From the NCBI RefSeq assembly GCF_003413745.1, contig NZ_QVID01000002.1:248001-312000 (forward strand): a stretch of DNA of 64,000 nucleotides, given 5' to 3'. The translations under genes and the position numbers were made by a program. The first letter of the stretch is position 1, and the number at the start of each line of letters is the position of its first letter. This document shows, piece after piece, positions 34,926 through 43,797 of the stretch. A model generated the notes under the pieces. That model worked only from the letters and a program-made list of their open reading frames with translations, ran no database searches and was not told where the DNA came from. Source of the DNA: Marixanthomonas ophiurae. GTDB taxonomy: Bacteria; Bacteroidota; Bacteroidia; Flavobacteriales; Flavobacteriaceae.

Positions 34926-36101
34926 ATGAACTACATCCTTTTTGACGGCACGGTACGCAATCAATTACTTCCATTTACTTTTACCCGTCCGGTGGCAGAC
35001 ATACGCATCGGCATATTGACCATTCGTGAAAAATGGGAAAAACTCTTGGGCTTTACTACAACTACGGTAACGGAAGATTATCTATCAGAAAAGTATCCTA
35101 TGGTTGAAATGGAGCAGAATATTTTCATCAATGCTTCTTTCATTCCTTCAGAAAATTTAGTGAAAACGGTGAAAGGTCTTTCTGAAAATCAGGCAATTTT
35201 TTATAATGATGAACCAGTTGCATTTTTTACTTTAGAAGGACAAGAAGTAGACTTTGAATCGTATGATATTGTTCAGTATAGTGCCGATGATATATTTCGG
35301 ATAGAGCATACGTGGGATATCTTTTCGAAAAACCATGAAGCTATAAAACACGATTTCAAACTTATTACCAAAGACAGAGAGTCGCAGCCCATCCCGGAAA
35401 TGACAGTTACTTTTAATAAAGAGCAAATTTTTATTGAAGAAGGGGCCAAACTTCCTTTATGTTCTTTAAATGCTACCGAAGGTCCTATTTATATTGGTAA
35501 AGATGCTGAAATTATGGAAGGTTCTATGATTCGTGGACCTTTTGCACTTTGCGATCATGCTACAGTGAAAATGAATGCTAAAATTTACACAGGTTGTACC
35601 ATTGGTCCACATAGTAAAGTAGGCGGGGAGCTTAATAATTCCGTTATTATGGGGTATTCTAATAAAGGTCACGATGGCTTTTTAGGAAATGCCGTAATCG
35701 GAGAGTGGTGTAATCTAGGTGCTGATACAAACAACAGCAATTTAAAAAATAATTATGCTGAAGTCCGTTTATGGGATTACGAAACTGAAGGTTTTGCTAA
35801 AACGGGTCTACAGTTTTGTGGTTTAATGATGGGAGACCACAGCAAATGTGGTATTAATACTATGTTTAATACAGGAACAGTGGTTGGGGTGAGTGCTAAT
35901 ATCTTCGGAAGCGGATTTCCACGTAATTTTGTTCCAAGTTTTAGTTGGGGTGGAAGCGGCGGCATGACTACCTACAAAACCAATAAAGCGTTTGAAGTGG
36001 CCAAAGTGGTGATGGCAAGAAGAAAGGTTGAGTTTCTTGAAGCAGATGCCAAAATTTTAGAGCATGTTTTTGAAGAAACTGCTAAGTGGCGACGTAGCTA
36101 A
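34926..36101 (+). CDS. GlmU-like sugar nucleotidyltransferase family protein with left-handed beta-helix
   Basis: 391 residues. The N-terminal half (MNYILFDGTVRNQLLPFTFT, RPVADIRIGILTIREKWEKL) looks like a degenerate nucleotidyltransferase without the classical GxGTRM loop. The C-terminal half is a hexapeptide-repeat left-handed beta-helix (IYTGCTIGPHSKVGGELNNS; VIGEWCNLGADTNNSNLKNN). Databases call this family GlmU or putative sugar nucleotidyltransferase, but the actual reaction is not established. It converges with the 102-residue membrane gene, and their stop codons overlap (36098-36101). Confidence 0.82.
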   Translation: MNYILFDGTVRNQLLPFTFTRPVADIRIGILTIREKWEKLLGFTTTTVTEDYLSEKYPMVEMEQNIFINASFIPSENLVKTVKGLSENQAIFYNDEPVAFFTLEGQEVDFESYDIVQYSADDIFRIEHTWDIFSKNHEAIKHDFKLITKDRESQPIPEMTVTFNKEQIFIEEGAKLPLCSLNATEGPIYIGKDAEIMEGSMIRGPFALCDHATVKMNAKIYTGCTIGPHSKVGGELNNSVIMGYSNKGHDGFLGNAVIGEWCNLGADTNNSNLKNNYAEVRLWDYETEGFAKTGLQFCGLMMGDHSKCGINTMFNTGTVVGVSANIFGSGFPRNFVPSFSWGGSGGMTTYKTNKAFEVAKVVMARRKVEFLEADAKILEHVFEETAKWRRS

Positions 36102-36406
36102 AATTTAATAGGTTTTGCAGGAGCCATTTCATAGAAGAATAAAAAGTAAATTATTACTACAAGAATAAGTAGCATAACAGCGCTAAAAACCAATAATAAT
36201 CTGCGTCTGTTTTTTGCGTTATCTTCTTTTAGTTGTTTTTGAAAGGCAGCAAATTGTTCCGGACTCATTTTTTTATGGTCTACAAATTTTCCGTAAGTAC
36301 TATAAGAAGCTTTGTTTTTATCAAAATACCTTTTACGCTTTGCAAGTTGCTTTGCATTGTTTTTAAGCGTTTGCATCATTGTTAGAGCCGAACCCCCAAA
36401 ACCCAT
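36098..36406 (-). CDS. Small single-pass membrane protein, unknown function
   Basis: 102 residues. A strongly basic N-terminal region (LKNNAKQLAKRKRYFDKNK), a short helical segment (MSPEQFAAFQKQLKEDNAKN) and one transmembrane helix (LLLVFSAVMLLILVVIIYFLFF) near the C-terminus. I recognise no domain. It starts 8 nt after the stop of the peptide-binding lipoprotein gene, so it is probably translated from the same message, and it overlaps the stop of the convergent GlmU-like gene. Confidence 0.7.
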   Translation of the reverse strand: MGFGGSALTMMQTLKNNAKQLAKRKRYFDKNKASYSTYGKFVDHKKMSPEQFAAFQKQLKEDNAKNRRRLLLVFSAVMLLILVVIIYFLFFYEMAPAKPIKF

Positions 36407-36414
36407 AATAAAAA

Positions 36415-38034
36415 TTATTTTAATTTCTTAACTCGCTTCAAAACTAAAAAATTCTGTGGGTTGATGCCTAAACCGGATACCTTTTTACTTACAAACCGTA
36501 TGGCTACATCATAAAATAAAGGGACTACAGGTGCTTCTGTAACCACGATGGAGTCCATTTTTATGTAAAGTTGTTTTCTTTTTTCAATATCTGAGATGGT
36601 CAATGATTTTTCATACAAACTATCAAAAACAATGCTTTTAAAGTGTGTATAATTGGGGCCGTTGGGAGTGAAATTTTCACTATAAAATAATGAAAGATAG
36701 TTTTCAGCATCGGGGTAATCTGCAATCCAGCTAGCTCTAAAAACATCTAGCTCACCGCTACTTTTCATTTGGCGTAAGGTAGATGGCGGCATCACATCGA
36801 TCTCCACTGCTATTCCTATTTTTTCAAGTTCCCGTTGTATATACTCGCAAATATCTAAATATTGACTATTGGTGCCAATAGTTATTTCGGGCTGGGTGTC
36901 TCCAGTATTAATCTTGTATTGTTCTATAAGCTCTCGCGCTTTTTCAGGATTGTAATCATATCCTTTTATGGATGCAAAACCCGGTAATCCTTTAGGGATA
37001 AATCCATGTGTAGCAGGCGTGCCCATTCCGTTTCGTAGATACGTCACCATTTTTTGACGATCAAAACCATAATTTACTGCTTGGCGCAATATTTTTGAGT
37101 TAATTTCAGGAGTTTCAGTTTCCATAAAAAAACCTAAATATTCTGTGTTCAGGTAAGGAGTTGTAATTAGGTTTACATGTTCCTCATATTTTTTCTGAAG
37201 CTTCCCTTGGGTAGTAATTATTTCGTCTTTATACGAATTATCCAATCCTGAAATAAAGTCCAGCTTTCCCTGAGCAAACTCTAAAAATTCACTTTGTTTA
37301 TCGGGCAAGAAAGTAATGGCGACCGCTTCCAAATAGGGAAGTTGATCTCCTTTTGCATCGGTTTCAAAATAAAATGGATTTTTCCGAAGCACCAATTTTA
37401 CATTTTCTTCCCATATTTTAAATTGAAATGGTCCAGTACCCACGGGGTGACTTCTAAATTCACTTCCATATAAATTAACGGCTTCTTCTGGAACTACCGA
37501 GCAGTACCGCATCGATAGCAACCCTAAAAAAGCGGGAAAGGGTTGTTTTAATTGAATGACTAACGTGGTGTCATTTTTAGCTTTATAGCTTTCAACCGTG
37601 CTCATTACCCAACTTCCGGGAGAAGCAACATCTTCATCAGTTAAACGGTCAAAACTAAATACAAAATCGTCTGCGGTAACCGTTCTCGTCGAGTCGCTAC
37701 CAAAACATTTGTTTTTATGAAAATAAACATCGTCTCGTAAATGAAATGTATAGGTATTTGTACTGTCGTTTACTTCCCAATGTTTCGCAATGTCAGGTTT
37801 AATGTTTAGCGAATCGTCCAATTGAATCAAACCGTTGAATAGTTGATTTGTAGGCCAAATATTTTGGGGATTTCTAGCAAAAGCAGGGTCTAGTGAACTA
37901 ATGTTGCTGTGCTCGTTATATCTAAAAACTAAATGATCTTTTTCATTATTCGTGTCACTTGAACATGAAGAAAACAATACTATCATGCAAATTATTGATA
38001 GTCTGTGTATTACTGAATTTGATAGTTGTTGCAT
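36415..38034 (-). CDS. Extracellular solute-binding lipoprotein, family 5 (peptide/nickel type)
   Basis: 539 residues. Lipoprotein signal with lipobox (IVLFSSC, Cys near residue 24). The SBP_bac_5 fold shows ISSLDPAFARNPQNIWPTNQ, LNIKPDIAKHWEVNDS, TYTFHLRDDVYFHKN, a YNPEKARELIEQ segment and a C-terminal lobe with FRASWIADYPDAENYLSLFY. It should bind oligopeptides. No permease or ATPase genes are near, so it is an orphan binding protein here. Its start is 61 nt from the divergent mtaB ATG. Confidence 0.88.
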   Translation of the reverse strand: MQQLSNSVIHRLSIICMIVLFSSCSSDTNNEKDHLVFRYNEHSNISSLDPAFARNPQNIWPTNQLFNGLIQLDDSLNIKPDIAKHWEVNDSTNTYTFHLRDDVYFHKNKCFGSDSTRTVTADDFVFSFDRLTDEDVASPGSWVMSTVESYKAKNDTTLVIQLKQPFPAFLGLLSMRYCSVVPEEAVNLYGSEFRSHPVGTGPFQFKIWEENVKLVLRKNPFYFETDAKGDQLPYLEAVAITFLPDKQSEFLEFAQGKLDFISGLDNSYKDEIITTQGKLQKKYEEHVNLITTPYLNTEYLGFFMETETPEINSKILRQAVNYGFDRQKMVTYLRNGMGTPATHGFIPKGLPGFASIKGYDYNPEKARELIEQYKINTGDTQPEITIGTNSQYLDICEYIQRELEKIGIAVEIDVMPPSTLRQMKSSGELDVFRASWIADYPDAENYLSLFYSENFTPNGPNYTHFKSIVFDSLYEKSLTISDIEKRKQLYIKMDSIVVTEAPVVPLFYDVAIRFVSKKVSGLGINPQNFLVLKRVKKLK

Positions 38035-38061
38035 AGATTTTCACGAAACGATAATAGTTTG

Positions 38062-38069
38062 TATTTTTG
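38062..38069 (+). promoter_or_regulatory. Putative -7 box of mtaB
   Basis: TATTTTTG matches TAnnTTTG, 26 nt before the mtaB ATG at 38096, within the 61-nt divergent spacer. Confidence 0.5.
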
Positions 38070-38095
38070 CGCCCACGTTTGCCAAAAATACAAGA

Positions 38096-39433
38096 ATGAA
38101 CGCTACAAAAAAAGTCGCATTTTATACATTAGGTTGTAAGCTTAATTTTAGTGAAACCTCTACCATAGCTAGAAACTTTAAAGACGAAGGGTTTAGCCGG
38201 GTAGATTTTTCTGAAAAAGCTGATATCTATGTCATTAACACGTGTAGTGTGACCGAAAATGCAGATAAGCGTTTTAAAACCATTGTAAAAAAGGCACAAA
38301 AAGTAAACCCTGATGCTTTTGTGGCCGCCGTAGGTTGTTATGCGCAACTGAAACCTGAAGAATTAGCCGATGTTCACGGAGTTGATTTAGTGTTAGGAGC
38401 TACCGAAAAATTTAAAATTACCGATTATTTAAATGACCTTTCTAAAAATGACTTTGGAGAAGTGCATTCTTGTGAAATAGACGAAGCAGATTTCTATGTT
38501 GGTTCGTATTCTATTGGTGATCGTACCCGTGCTTTTTTAAAAGTACAAGATGGTTGCGATTATAAATGTACGTATTGTACCATTCCGTTAGCAAGAGGAA
38601 TTTCTAGAAGTGATACCTTGGGTAATGTACTTAAAAATGCTGCTGAAATTTCAGAAAAAGGAATTAAGGAAATCGTTTTAACCGGTGTAAACATTGGCGA
38701 CTACGGAAAAGGGGAGTTTGGTAATAAAAAGCACGAACATACTTTTTTTGAATTATGCGAAGCCTTGGATGAAGTCTCTGGAATTGAACGCTTGCGTATT
38801 TCTTCCATAGAACCTAATCTCTTGAAAAATGAAACGATAGATTTTGTTGCTGATTCAAACACTTTTGTACCCCATTTTCACATACCATTGCAAAGTGGAA
38901 GCAATGATTTATTGAAGCTAATGCGCCGCCGTTATATGAGTGAACTCTATGTAGATAGGGTAAAACGCATTAAAAAAGTGATGCCACATTCGTGTATAGG
39001 AGTAGATGTAATTGTAGGTTTTCCTGGTGAAACAGAAGAACGTTTTCTAGAAACTTATCAATTTTTAAATGAATTGGATATTTCCTATTTACACGTTTTT
39101 ACCTATTCAGAACGAGACAATACCCCAGCCGCTGAAATGGACGGTGTTGTGCCTACGAAAATACGTAAAAAGCGAAGTAAAATGCTACGTGGTCTTTCAG
39201 CTAAAAAAAGGAGAGCTTTTTATGAAAGTCAATTAGATAGCACACGAACGGTTCTATTTGAAGGCGAAAATAAAAAAGGCTACATACACGGGTTCACTGA
39301 AAATTATGTGAAAGTAAAAACTCCTTGGAATCCAGAGTTAGTTAATACGTTGCATACCATTCAACTTACCGAAATTGGCGAAGATGGGTTAGTGCGTTTT
39401 GAGTTTGTAAATGAAAAAGCGATTGCAAGCTAG
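38096..39433 (+). CDS. mtaB: tRNA t6A37 methylthiotransferase (MtaB type)
   Basis: 445 residues from ATG 38096 (MNATKKVAFYTLGCKLNFSE); the longer upstream open frame overlaps the divergent gene and its promoter. UPF0004 domain with cluster-binding cysteines (LGCKLN, NTCSVT, GCYAQ), radical SAM motif CxxxCxxC in DGCDYKCTYCTIPLARG, and a C-terminal TRAM-like region. It converts t6A to ms2t6A at position 37 of tRNA. The tail-to-tail neighbour shares its stop region (39430-39433). Confidence 0.92.
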   Translation: MNATKKVAFYTLGCKLNFSETSTIARNFKDEGFSRVDFSEKADIYVINTCSVTENADKRFKTIVKKAQKVNPDAFVAAVGCYAQLKPEELADVHGVDLVLGATEKFKITDYLNDLSKNDFGEVHSCEIDEADFYVGSYSIGDRTRAFLKVQDGCDYKCTYCTIPLARGISRSDTLGNVLKNAAEISEKGIKEIVLTGVNIGDYGKGEFGNKKHEHTFFELCEALDEVSGIERLRISSIEPNLLKNETIDFVADSNTFVPHFHIPLQSGSNDLLKLMRRRYMSELYVDRVKRIKKVMPHSCIGVDVIVGFPGETEERFLETYQFLNELDISYLHVFTYSERDNTPAAEMDGVVPTKIRKKRSKMLRGLSAKKRRAFYESQLDSTRTVLFEGENKKGYIHGFTENYVKVKTPWNPELVNTLHTIQLTEIGEDGLVRFEFVNEKAIAS

Positions 39434-39729
39434 ATACTAATACCTACAGGTAATAAATCTCTATACTTTCTTCTGTTTTTACGCATAAAACCCGCTATTT
39501 CAGGGCTAGTAGGAACCAAGCTGATACCGCGGTCCTTTACTTCATCAAAAACAGCTTTAATAAAAATATCACGAAAACCTTGGTCTTCTAAGTCTTCGGG
39601 CATATCATATTTAGTTAGGAAAATTTTACGGTCTTGAAGTGCATATTCTATTCGGGCCATATTATCTCCAATTTCCAATTCGAATTGTCTTAAAAATTCG
39701 TTGTCGGTAATCTCTACATCTTCAATCAT
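39430..39729 (-). CDS. Small GNAT-like protein (YjdJ type)
   Basis: 99 residues. FELEIGDNMARIEYALQDRK, the YDMPEDLEDQGFRD segment, FIKAVFDEVKDRGISLVPTS and FMRKNRRKYRDLL follow the short GNAT_YjdJ acetyltransferase pattern. The acetyl-CoA loop (usually RGxGxG/A) is weak here (DLEDQGF), so activity is uncertain. It sits 19 nt downstream of the pirin gene on the same strand. Confidence 0.75.
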   Translation of the reverse strand: MIEDVEITDNEFLRQFELEIGDNMARIEYALQDRKIFLTKYDMPEDLEDQGFRDIFIKAVFDEVKDRGISLVPTSPEIAGFMRKNRRKYRDLLPVGISI

Positions 39730-39748
39730 GGGAGTTATTTTTTTAAAT

Positions 39749-40465
39749 TTAGTTCATTGGTGTTTCAATAAGTAACACGCGACTGTTTCCATTCGCAGTT
39801 ATACTAATCGTGTCTGTATCCCATATTCCTATGGCATCACGTTTGTTAAGTGTTTCATTATCAACAAGAATGGTGCCGTCTATTACAAAAACGTACACAC
39901 AGTGGGATTTGTTATATAATGAGTAGGAAGTTTCAGTTTTTTCTGAAAATGTACCAATACTAAAAAAGGCTTGTTGGTGTATCCATAGCTCGTTTTCTTG
40001 AGCTTCAGACTTAGGTTTAACAATGGTGCTAAATGAATTATCCTTCAGTAAAGGAGCGATTTTTTTCTGATCATAACGTGGGGAAACGTCTTCTTTATCG
40101 GGTATAACCCAAATTTGAAACAAGGTAACAGGTTCAGTAGTGCTGGCATTAACTTCGCTATGCTCAACTCCAGTCCCTGCACTCATTACTTGAATATCGC
40201 CAGATTTGACAATACCGCTATTTCCCATCGAATCTTGATGCTTTAAAGCACCCGATTGCGGAATGGTTACAATTTCCATATTCTTATGGGGATGTTTACC
40301 AAAACCCATAGCAGACTCAACTTGGTCATCGTTTAAAACACGAAGTTTACCAAATTGAAGACGGTCTGGATTAAAATAGTTACCAAAACTGAAAGAATAC
40401 TTGGCTTTTAACCAACCAAAATTTGCTGTTCCACGACTTGTAGCAGGATGTAAAATCTTTTTCAT
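39749..40465 (-). CDS. Pirin family protein (bicupin)
   Basis: 238 residues from ATG 40465 (MKKILHPATSRG); the in-frame TTG at 40474 is not needed. The N-terminal cupin carries the metal motif GFGKHPHKNMEIVT plus a later His and Glu (GVEHSEVN), and a C-terminal cupin-like half follows. Pirin homologues bind iron, and some have quercetinase activity; the physiological role here is unknown. It is divergent from the hydrolase at 40558. Confidence 0.88.
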   Translation of the reverse strand: MKKILHPATSRGTANFGWLKAKYSFSFGNYFNPDRLQFGKLRVLNDDQVESAMGFGKHPHKNMEIVTIPQSGALKHQDSMGNSGIVKSGDIQVMSAGTGVEHSEVNASTTEPVTLFQIWVIPDKEDVSPRYDQKKIAPLLKDNSFSTIVKPKSEAQENELWIHQQAFFSIGTFSEKTETSYSLYNKSHCVYVFVIDGTILVDNETLNKRDAIGIWDTDTISITANGNSRVLLIETPMN

Positions 40466-40491
40466 ACGCTCCAATAGCTATAAGATAATAG

Positions 40492-40512
40492 TATCTTTGC
40501 CTAACAAAGTTA
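40492..40512. promoter_or_regulatory. Overlapping divergent -7 boxes, pirin / hydrolase
   Basis: TATCTTTG on the plus strand (40492-40499) points at the hydrolase. TAACTTTG on the minus strand (40512-40505) points at the pirin gene, 40 nt from its ATG. Both match TAnnTTTG, so the two genes may compete for polymerase. Confidence 0.45.
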
Positions 40513-40557
40513 CAAAAAAATAGCTTGTTGAAAGGCATATAATTTCGATAATCCTTT

Positions 40558-41220
40558 ATGAATCCTGAAATTACACACGTTTATTTTGTTCCAGGAATGG
40601 CGGCTGGGAAAGAAATTTTTAAAAACATTCGTCTTCCAAAAAATCGTTTTAAAATCCATATTCTCGAGTGGCTAATACCTAAAAAAAATGAAGCTATAGA
40701 GTTGTATGCCAAACGTATGGCTGAACGAGTAGAAGAAGCTAATTCGGTTTTAGTAGGAGTGTCTTTTGGTGGGGTGGTTGTGCAAGAAATGGCGCAATAC
40801 CTTACCTTGAAAAATTTAATAATCATTTCGAGTGTAAAGTCTAAAAAAGAATTACCTACTCGTATGAAATTTGCTCGTAAAACGGGTGTTTACAAGCTTA
40901 TCCCTACTCGTTTAGTACTCAGCGCTGATGATCTCACTAAGTTTTCGTTAGGACCACGATCTAAGAAAAGACTTCAACTATACCAAGATTTTCTTCATGT
41001 TCGTGATAAACGTTATTTAGATTGGGCGATAAAAAACATGGTAAAATGGCAGCGGGAAGAACCAATGGAAGGTGTAGTACACATTCATGGCGACAGCGAT
41101 GTGGTTTTTCCTGTTAAAAATATTAATGACTGCATTAAATTGGAAGGTGGCACCCATATTATGCTATTGGATAAAGGAAAAAAAGTTTCAGAAAAATTAA
41201 TTGAAATAATTTCGACCTAA
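40558..41220 (+). CDS. Alpha/beta hydrolase
   Basis: 220 residues. Nucleophile elbow GVSFGG (Ser near residue 65), an oxyanion region near HVYFVPGMAAG, late Asp in HGDSDVVFP and His in GGTHIMLLDKG, giving a plausible Ser-Asp-His triad. No signal peptide is seen, so it is probably cytosolic. The substrate is unknown. Confidence 0.85.
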   Translation: MNPEITHVYFVPGMAAGKEIFKNIRLPKNRFKIHILEWLIPKKNEAIELYAKRMAERVEEANSVLVGVSFGGVVVQEMAQYLTLKNLIIISSVKSKKELPTRMKFARKTGVYKLIPTRLVLSADDLTKFSLGPRSKKRLQLYQDFLHVRDKRYLDWAIKNMVKWQREEPMEGVVHIHGDSDVVFPVKNINDCIKLEGGTHIMLLDKGKKVSEKLIEIIST

Positions 41221-41280
41221 AGCCACGTTAATTTCTATAAAAGAGGTATATTATTGAGTATATTTCAAAAAAAATAAGTT

Positions 41281-42243
41281 ATGAGTTTTTTATCTAAAAT
41301 AGGATTGGGTGCCATTTTGTTTGTGATTAGTGGTTTGTCAATCAATGCAGTACAGGACCATTCTGGTGATGAAACGGAACAAAATCCGCCTGTCAATGAA
41401 AAAATGGAAGAAAGTTTAGTGAATGATTATAATGTATATGCACTTCCAATTCCTGAAACGATGGATTTTGCCGGAGAGCCCGTTCCTTTAAATGAACCCG
41501 ATATTCGGGAACGTTTAGATAGAGAGTTGCTGGTAAATACCTATTGGCAATCTAATGGATTACTAATTATAAAGCGCGCCAATAAATATTTTCCAATTAT
41601 AGAGCCGATGCTCAAAAAGTATGGTTTGCCAGACGATTTTAAATACTTAGCAGTTGCCGAAAGTGGGCTGATGAATAACAGTTCCCCAGCGGGAGCTGCA
41701 GGTTTTTGGCATTTTTTAAGCAGCACAGGGCGTGAATATGGGCTGGAAATCAATGATTATGTAGATGAGCGCTATAACCTAGAGTTAGCTACTAAAGTGG
41801 CTGCAGAATACCTTAAAAAGTCTAAAGAACGCTTTGGAAGCTGGACTTTGGCAGCAGCTGCTTATAATGCAGGGAACTATGGTGTGAGTAAGCAGATAGA
41901 CCGTCAAAAATCGGAGAATGATTATTATGATGTGCTTTTAAATGATGAAACAAGTCGTTATGTTTTTAGAATTTTAGCCTTTAAAACAATACTTTCAAAT
42001 CCGAAGAAGTACGGATTTAACTACAGAGAACAAGATTTATATCAAACTATACCAACTACTAAAGTAAAAGTGGATACGGCTGTTACTAGTTTTCCAGATT
42101 TTGCCAAAAAGTATGGAATCAGTTATAAGGTATTGAAAATTCATAACCCATGGTTACGCGAAACCTACCTTAAAAATGCTTCAGGGAAAGAATACTTTAT
42201 AGAGATTCCTAAAGAAGGATATTATAATAAATCCACAAAATAA
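41281..42243 (+). CDS. Lytic murein transglycosylase (MltD-like, GH23)
   Basis: 320 residues. N-terminal signal sequence or anchor (IGLGAILFVISGLSINA). An SLT domain at about 105-230 carries catalytic Glu in LAVAESGLMN, the SPAGAAGFWHFLSSTGREYG segment and AAAAYNAGNYGVSKQ. A C-terminal LysM-like stretch follows (FPDFAKKYGISYKVLKIHNP). It cleaves peptidoglycan glycan strands in the periplasm. It stands alone, with a strong shared terminator after it. Confidence 0.9.
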   Translation: MSFLSKIGLGAILFVISGLSINAVQDHSGDETEQNPPVNEKMEESLVNDYNVYALPIPETMDFAGEPVPLNEPDIRERLDRELLVNTYWQSNGLLIIKRANKYFPIIEPMLKKYGLPDDFKYLAVAESGLMNNSSPAGAAGFWHFLSSTGREYGLEINDYVDERYNLELATKVAAEYLKKSKERFGSWTLAAAAYNAGNYGVSKQIDRQKSENDYYDVLLNDETSRYVFRILAFKTILSNPKKYGFNYREQDLYQTIPTTKVKVDTAVTSFPDFAKKYGISYKVLKIHNPWLRETYLKNASGKEYFIEIPKEGYYNKSTK

Positions 42244-42266
42244 GAATAACAATTTCATTAAAAGAC

Positions 42267-42297
42267 AAAGACCGGTACATGTAAAGTACCGGTCTTT
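42267..42297. terminator. Bidirectional terminator
   Basis: AAAGACCGGTAC pairs exactly with GTACCGGTCTTT around ATGTAAA, between convergent genes ending at 42243 and 42321. Confidence 0.85.
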
Positions 42298-42320
42298 CTA
42301 ACTTTGGTTAGTTATTCTTG

Positions 42321-43025
42321 TTACGGATTGTCTTTTGCTACAATATCGCTTTGATTGTTGACATCAAAACTTTTAATGAGTGAAATACCATTGTGGAATG
42401 AATCATAGTTCATTTCATATGAAACGTTATACGCTTCATTATATGGGTGTAAAACGCCTCGCCTTACATCAATTATGGTTTTGTTAGAGTCTATAAAAAA
42501 AGATGTAGGGAACCCTAAACTGTGTTTCATTGTTTGCACAATATGATCGTGGGTGTTTTCAGTTTCATCTACATACACAACTCTTATTTTATTACTGTAA
42601 TCACGTGCTTTCTTTTTTACTTTCTTTTTTGAATCCCAAAAAAGTACAACAAAATCTATCTCTTTATAATTTTCATCTACAATTTTATTTAACGCTGGAA
42701 TTTCACCTACTCCGGGAGTACACCAAGAAGCATAGGTTATTAAAAAAACTGGCTTTTCAAAATCGTAAAAATCTATCTTTTTTCCTGAAGTTTTTCGAAT
42801 ATCGAAGTTGTCAAGGCGGCTTCCGTTGACTACATTATTTATTAGTGAATCGAACAAGAAATCTGCCCGCTCATAATTTTGGTCCAAATAAGCCTGCTTC
42901 GATTGAATTTTATATTTTTTAATATTTTTTTCAATCGCTTGAGAGAATAGGTTTTCATACTCAACTTCTTGAGCGAGCCCTGTAAATGAAACCAATAAGA
43001 ATAGAAGAAGTAGTTTTCTACCCAT
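42321..43025 (-). CDS. Thioredoxin-fold (TlpA/ResA-like) exported protein lacking the resolving cysteine
   Basis: 234 residues. Signal peptide MGRKLLLLFLLVSFTGLAQ, then an N-terminal helical part and a thioredoxin fold (FLITYASWCTPGVGEIPALN; DFVVLFWDS; cis-Pro region LGFPTSFFID). The motif reads W-C-T-P-G where the family has WCxPC: Cys102 is present and position 105 is Gly (codon GGA). A dithiol oxidoreductase mechanism is therefore not possible with this motif. A monothiol, structural or substrate-binding role is open. No partner genes are adjacent. Confidence 0.85.
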   Translation of the reverse strand: MGRKLLLLFLLVSFTGLAQEVEYENLFSQAIEKNIKKYKIQSKQAYLDQNYERADFLFDSLINNVVNGSRLDNFDIRKTSGKKIDFYDFEKPVFLITYASWCTPGVGEIPALNKIVDENYKEIDFVVLFWDSKKKVKKKARDYSNKIRVVYVDETENTHDHIVQTMKHSLGFPTSFFIDSNKTIIDVRRGVLHPYNEAYNVSYEMNYDSFHNGISLIKSFDVNNQSDIVAKDNP

Positions 43026-43136
43026 AAGCGTTTATTAAAGTTAACGCATCAAAGGTATAAAGGTGTTAAGAGAAAACGGTAATTTTTCGATTAAAGCAAT
43101 TACATAATCGTTAAAAAGCAAATTCTTGTAAGAATC

Positions 43137-43152
43137 TACGTGTATACACGTA
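43137..43152. repeat. 16-nt perfect palindrome
   Basis: TACGTGTA followed by TACACGTA, in the 142-nt gap between two minus-strand genes. It has no T run, so it is not an obvious terminator. It may be an operator for the gene starting at 43025. Confidence 0.5.
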
Positions 43153-43167
43153 TACTATTGTAAGAGT

Positions 43168-43731
43168 TTAGCGTCTTCCACCGCGACGCCCACCACCAAA
43201 ATGTTGCTTAGGTTGCCCAGCTTTTTTCATTTGCTGTTTCATCATTTTTAGTTGGTCGTCAAGCATATTGTGTTTATCAAGTGCTTTTGCTTCTTTCATT
43301 AAGATTTGAGCTTCCCGTTTACGGTTTTTTGTCATGGCAATTCCGGCAAGGTTTAATTTTGCCATCGCCATATCAGCGCTCATATTCAACCCTAAATCAA
43401 CAGCTTTTTTAAAGTGCTTTTCAGCCTCATTCATATTAGTTTGTGAAACCATTAAGCCGTTTAAGTAATAATAATACCCTTGTTGCTTTTTAACTAAAGA
43501 AGCTTCAGGGTTCTTAATTCGGTCCAGCCATTTTTTAGCTCCGGGAAAATCTTGCTTTCTTAACCGTAGAAAAGCAAGTAATATAATTTCATTTTTAAAG
43601 TAGAGAAAGATGAATATTAAAGAAAGGAATATCAACATAATCCCGTTGCCGATATTATTTTCATAAAACTGCCAAACTCCTGCCGCAATAACAAGTACAG
43701 CTAATACTAATTTTATATTTTTGTTGAACAT
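43168..43731 (-). CDS. Membrane protein with short TPR-like domain, unknown function
   Basis: 187 residues. Two N-terminal transmembrane helices (IKLVLAVLVIAAGVWQFY; GIMLIFLSLIFIFLYF), then helical repeats resembling tetratricopeptide units (GYYYYLNGLMVSQTNMNEAE; GLNMSADMAMAKLNLAGIAM) facing the cytoplasm, and a Gly/Arg-rich tail (FGGGRRGGRR). Probably a scaffold; no enzyme motif is seen. Confidence 0.7.
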   Translation of the reverse strand: MFNKNIKLVLAVLVIAAGVWQFYENNIGNGIMLIFLSLIFIFLYFKNEIILLAFLRLRKQDFPGAKKWLDRIKNPEASLVKKQQGYYYYLNGLMVSQTNMNEAEKHFKKAVDLGLNMSADMAMAKLNLAGIAMTKNRKREAQILMKEAKALDKHNMLDDQLKMMKQQMKKAGQPKQHFGGGRRGGRR

Positions 43732-43797
43732 GTAAAGTCTATTTTTATAGGGTTGGCAAAGGTACTAAAAACAAATAAATATTTTTTTAATTTTCCA

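Noticed and set aside
37952-38095. In-frame N-terminal extension of mtaB
   Set aside because: It overlaps the 5' end of the divergent binding-protein gene and contains the -7 box; the family start MNATKKVAFYTLGC is at 38096.
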